From NCBI GenBank assembly GCA_002914845.1, contig JXTC01000136.1:111724-175723 (forward strand): a DNA stretch of 64,000 nt. Direction: 5' to 3'. Origin of the DNA: Trema orientale. Lineage: Eukaryota > Streptophyta > Magnoliopsida > Rosales > Cannabaceae. Made by a program: the position numbers and the translations under genes. Every line of letters begins with the position of its first letter. Position 1 is the stretch's first letter. Below the pieces are notes generated by a model. It saw nothing but the letters and a program-made list of their open reading frames with translations, did not search any database and was not told the origin of the DNA. Positions 59,992-64,000 of the stretch are shown here, piece by piece.

Positions 59992-61550
59992 ATTTGGCAT
60001 GATAGATTCTGGGATTATATTTGGTTTATTAATCTATTATGTATATCTAACAGGTTTTCTCCCTTTTTTTTTAACTTTAAATGCCCTGAATGTTTCAATT
60101 TTTGGCTAAGCAATATGGGTTCATTGTACTTTGGTCAGTCAATATTGAATTTTATTTGCTCTTATTTTTTCTTTTTTTTAAGGGAATTTTTGTCTTTGAG
60201 ATGAGATCATGAAATAACGGATTTGATTTCTCTCTTCTTTCTTTCTTCTTTGACAGTCCTATAGTGATATTATCTATTCAACATATTCTTCCATTGCTGC
60301 TTGGTTTTACACGACATTGGCAATCACTGTTTCGCCACTCCGATCATTTACCAGTAAGGTTTTTAACATTTTTTCTCCAGCGGATTTTTTTGGGCTCTGA
60401 TTGTATATCCCTCATTACTCTCTTTTAATATAGTTATAGATTTTTTGTTTCTACAGTTTGAGTATATATTTAAAATGGGTTTGCTTTAAATCCCTGAAAG
60501 AGTTTGTTGGGTGTTTTTATCTCTGTTTTTTTTTTCCCGTTGAATTTGGCATTTGAACTATGATTTGGTGAGTAAATTTCAAATTCTTATTATGAATGCT
60601 AGGAAGGATCAGATTTGGTAGGTAATTTTCTAAAATCGAAGATAAATTTTAATATGCATAAGCATATTAATAAATTATACTTTTGCATGGGTTAGTATTG
60701 AGATTTTAGACTTCTTTTTTCCTCCTTCTATTGAATGGTAATATTTGACTTTGCAATGTAATTTTTATGTTGGAAATCTTGAAAAAGATACTTCGTGATG
60801 GAAGTTCCCCCCTCCCCCTTCTTTTTTCTTTATTTTTCGGAATCAAGATTTATTCTATGTCGCACTGTTATTTTGGTATATGTATTAACTCTTTTTAGTC
60901 TAATGGAACTAATTGTATTTCCAATTGAAGCGCTTTTTGTGGCTGTTTATAATCATAGGAGAGTTTATCATGAATCCTAATAGAAGTGGTCCGCGACACG
61001 CATCTTCTCAATATGGCCAGAACATTTTTATTCTTATTTTTTTTTCTCCTATAAGTTACTTTGATTTGATTCTCTTGACTTTTTAGTTTTAATTAAGAAT
61101 TCAGGGACTTCAAGAATGCCGAAGGTGATTTCGTTATTACTTTTACTCATAAAAGAATTGTAAGATTTCTAGGCGAGTTAACTTCCCAATTGACATAGTA
61201 TTTTTAGTTTGATGGAAAGGTTAGAGTTAATTTCCCAATTGACATAGTATTTTTAGTTTAATAGAGAGGTTAAAATAATTGATTGATGACATTTCATGTT
61301 ATTCAGTTTACAACTTAGTTTGAACCTGAGCAAATATAGTGCTTGTACACTCCAAGTTGAGATAAAACTTATAAAATATCAGTGTTTTCTATAAAACCTG
61401 AGATTTTAAGATATTTTTTATTTTAATACAAGATTTTGGTTCATGAGGAAAAGACTAAAAGAAGTCTTATACATAAATTTTGTCGGAGTGAGGAGCCTCA
61501 TATGGCTGGATTAATGGACTAAGTTTAATTTATCAACGATACGTTTTCTA
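59992..61550. other. Gene-free DNA
   Basis: AT-rich with a short direct repeat of TTAACTTCCCAATTGACATAG / TTAATTTCCCAATTGACATAG-type sequence (about 61168 and 61218). No recognised exons; a 61-codon plus-strand frame near 60795 resembles nothing known. Confidence 0.35.
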
Positions 61551-61556
61551 CTCTAA

Positions 61557-62294
61557 GGCTGTGTTTGGTTCACTGGAATAAGCCTTGGAATGGAAAAATC
61601 ATTCTAATAAATGGCTCATTCCAGCATTTGATTTGAACTTAGGAAAAGGAATTCTAATTCCACTGCAGTCTTAATTCCATCAGTTATATGAATTGGGATT
61701 GCACCACTAAACCTCATGAATGATCTTTCCATATTTTAGTTACTTTACCATTTTTGTCCTACTATCTATATTTTTTATTATCACCTAAACACACATACTC
61801 TTTCTCTCTCCTTCTCATACACTCACCCTCAACTAGACCATACCATACCAGTCAACCTCACCTAAGTCATTTTGTATGCAGTTTTTTTTTTCCCATAATA
61901 TTAGAATGTATCATACGTATATAGTATAGTTTTTTTCTATTTTGATTTTAATAATATGATTTCATTATATAAAATTATTTTTTAATTAAAAATAAATTAT
62001 AACTTTTTACACAGTATAATGATATATTTTTAGATAGATGATATATTTTTAGATATAAATGTATAAAATTTGACTAAAAACAAAAATATTGAATTTTAGA
62101 AGTTTGGGTATTTTAATTAATATACCACTGATTTCATTCCATTCCAATGTGTAACCAAACAAAGTAATTCTTATTCTAATGTTGATTCATAATTTCAACC
62201 AAACAATGGAATATTAATTCTATTCCCATTCTAATTCTATTTCATTACGATTCCCATTACCATTCTAATTCTATTTTGTAAGCCAAACGTCTGC
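61557..62294. mobile_element. PIF/Harbinger-like MITE, decayed
   Basis: After a TAA the element begins GGCTGTGTTTGGTTCACTGG. Toward the right it contains ATTCCATTCCAATGTG, AACCAAACAAAG and, near its end, GCCAAACGTCTGC, which is partly inverted to the start. The CTGTGTTTGGTT/AACCAAAC ends with a TAA target are usual for Harbinger/Tourist elements in plants. The right terminus is uncertain. Confidence 0.45.
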
Positions 62295-62370
62295 AAAAGA
62301 CTCATACGTACAATTCAAATAATATTTTGTAATATTTAAACACGTAATTTATCCGGGCCTAATGAGACTA

Positions 62371-62398
62371 CACGTGCAACGCACGTGCCAATATCTAG
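62371..62398 (+). mobile_element. Helitron 3' terminus
   Basis: CACGTGC-AAC-GCACGTG forms a perfect 7-bp hairpin. Eleven bases after the hairpin the sequence reaches CTAG, followed by T. A short GC-rich hairpin 10-12 nt before a terminal CTRR with insertion before T is the standard plant Helitron 3' end. The 5' end (TC...) was not located, so the element length is unknown; it may include the Harbinger-like MITE. Confidence 0.6.
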
Positions 62399-62539
62399 TT
62401 TCTTTGAATGTTTTTTTTTTCATAAAAAAAGATAGATATATTACTATTGGTAGCATATTAGATTACTTATGGTATTCAGGTGAATCCAAAAAAAAAAAAG
62501 AAAGAAAAAAGAAAGAAAATAGGGGAAGAAATATTACTA

Positions 62540-63400
62540 TAGATTTCAACCAGGTTACCTTGGCATCTAGGTAAATTTTGGGGAAGAAAAAAAATACCAC
62601 AAATATATTTTTAAGTTACTTATAGTATCTAAGTAAATTAAGGGTAAAAAAATCGTGTTACCATATGGTCAGTAACGTAAAAATTTAGTGTCCCTCTTTA
62701 AAATTTTTTTTTTTTAAAATATATATACACACACACACACATATCTAACCAGTTTACCTTGGTATCTAGGTAAATTAGGGGGATGAGAGGAAATCATTAC
62801 ATGTATCCTAGTAAATTACCTATGGAATCCATGTAATTAGAAAAAAATAAAAACAAAAATATTATAGGTATCCAACCAAGATATCCTAATATCTAAGTAA
62901 ACTGGGGGAAAAATATCATAAGTATCCTACTATGTTATTTATGGTATCCAAGTTATGAGAATAAGATTTGGGAGTTCTTTATTTCAAAAACAAATAAAAA
63001 TAAAATAAAATAAGAAAAAACTTAGGAGATTACTATATGTATCCTATTTAGTTATGTATATGGTAAAACATGTTAAAAAAAATAAAAAAAGTTCATTTTT
63101 TCCGTAATAAAATATATAAGAGTTATTGTAGGTATCTTATTAGGTTACTTATAGTTTCTATGAAATTGGAACATAAATTTTGTTATAAAAGCAAAAAAGA
63201 TGCCACATATATCTTATCATGTTACGGCTAAGTTATCTATATAGTATTCTGGTACATGAAAATAAGAGTTAGGATTATTAATTGAAAAAAAAAAAAAGAA
63301 AAGAAATTGTCATTGGTATCCTTAAAGTTTATATGGTTTTTAGGAAAATGGAGGGTATCTTAATATGTTACCTAATATATTTATAAAATGAGAAAAAAAA
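62540..63400. repeat. Degenerate ~110-bp tandem repeat
   Basis: Phrases such as CCTTGGTATCTAGGTAAATT, TTACTTATAGTATCTAAG, TTACCTATGGAATCCATG and 'ATTACTATATGTATCCTA' recur roughly every 60-120 bp with A-rich linkers. Divergence is high. The minisatellite-like core is TA(G/C)GTTAC-TATGGTATC(T/C)A(A/G)GTAAA. Confidence 0.6.
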
Positions 63401-64000
63401 AGTTGGGGTTTCTTATTACTAAAAAGAAGCACGCTTAGGAGTTAAATTAATATGATATAGTCACTTAAATAATTTATTTAGGTTTATTAGAAAAAATAAT
63501 ATTATGTTTAGGAATAAGTGGTAATGCAATTAAAGCTCTATAACTGCCAAAGATAAAAAGCAGTCAGAAAAAAACAAGAAAAAGACCAAAAAAAAAAAAA
63601 TTAATAAGCTGAAAAGGTGTAAAAACAATAAAGAAAAGTTATAAAACAATGAAAAAAAAAAAAATGGACACGTGTTTACAACTTGCATCAGCCGTTGTCG
63701 GTACCCCTCCCTCTCCCCCTTTTGCGTTTAAAAACAAAACAAACCATACAAGCCTTTGCCAAGTATATGCATATTGGTGCTTTCAGAGACTTCTCTTGTA
63801 AGAAGATAAAAATTTTGAGGCTCTTATAAGCAATTTCTGATTACTCTAGCACCCTATTTTTACAATCCAGATATTTTTATTAAAATATTCTAAAAATATT
63901 TAATTACAAGTTTGTCATTAGGTTTAAAATTACCTATTTTCCCTTATTAAAACTCAGATTTTACAGAGTCAATGGTAGAATGAGAAAGTTCTGGGAACCA
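63401..64000. other. AT-rich end of the window
   Basis: No gene seen. A short less AT-rich patch (about 63668-63725, GGACACGTGTTTAC with a G-box-like CACGTG) followed by AAACAAACCATACAAG could be promoter-like DNA of a gene beyond the window, but nothing coding is visible. Confidence 0.25.

Overview
The window is plant nuclear DNA, almost certainly from a dicot. It is strongly AT-rich, its genes carry many GT-AG introns, there is a nuclear-type tRNA-Arg(ACG) gene, and the proteins closely resemble Arabidopsis families. The species cannot be fixed from the sequence. I rebuilt exon models by hand from splice sites, reading phase and recalled family conservation; no alignment was run.

Genes from left to right: a MULE-type MITE and tRNA-Arg(ACG) (-) near 1 kb; a TLDc-domain protein (+, 1586-4985, 8 exons, 378 aa); a class II asparagine synthetase (-, 9118-15470, 14 exons, 585 aa); a ROCK1-type nucleotide-sugar transporter (+, 17292-20151, 7 exons, 327 aa, one GC-AG intron); a single-exon mitochondrial ribosomal protein uL23m (+, 23792-24340) behind clustered site II motifs; an NPH3/BTB protein (-, 25673-29149, 6 exons, 627 aa); a RABH1/Rab6-type GTPase (+, 44201-46375, 6 exons) in which an 8-base N run replaces the G3/switch II coding segment; and an unrecognised tail-anchored-looking protein (-, 47677-51846, 7 exons, 256 aa). 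These are unrelated housekeeping, metabolic and signalling genes, each with its own promoter; nothing suggests a gene cluster.

The rest is repeats. 29.2-44 kb holds a degenerate GTTACTAGTTACC-like array, an exon-1 relic of a chloroplast NAD(P)-binding protein, a 5'-truncated LINE with an RNase H domain, and a non-coding copia-type LTR element (36731-39897) with 5-bp CACTA target duplications, an initiator-Met primer site, a polypurine tract and nested insertions. It also holds a 141-bp fold-back MULE MITE with a 9-bp target duplication and a hAT element with a perfect 8-bp one. 52-64 kb has no convincing gene. It holds a second hAT element, inverted-repeat elements with tandem arrays inside, a 2-kb GTTACTAGTTACC-like array, an LTR-like segment, a Harbinger-like element and a Helitron 3' end.

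The most unusual theme is a set of inverted-repeat elements (near 21.9, 22.2, 55.3 and 55.8 kb) whose interiors are short tandem repeats. Two of them share the self-complementary GTAACTAGTTAC-like core that also forms the large arrays at 31 and 58 kb.
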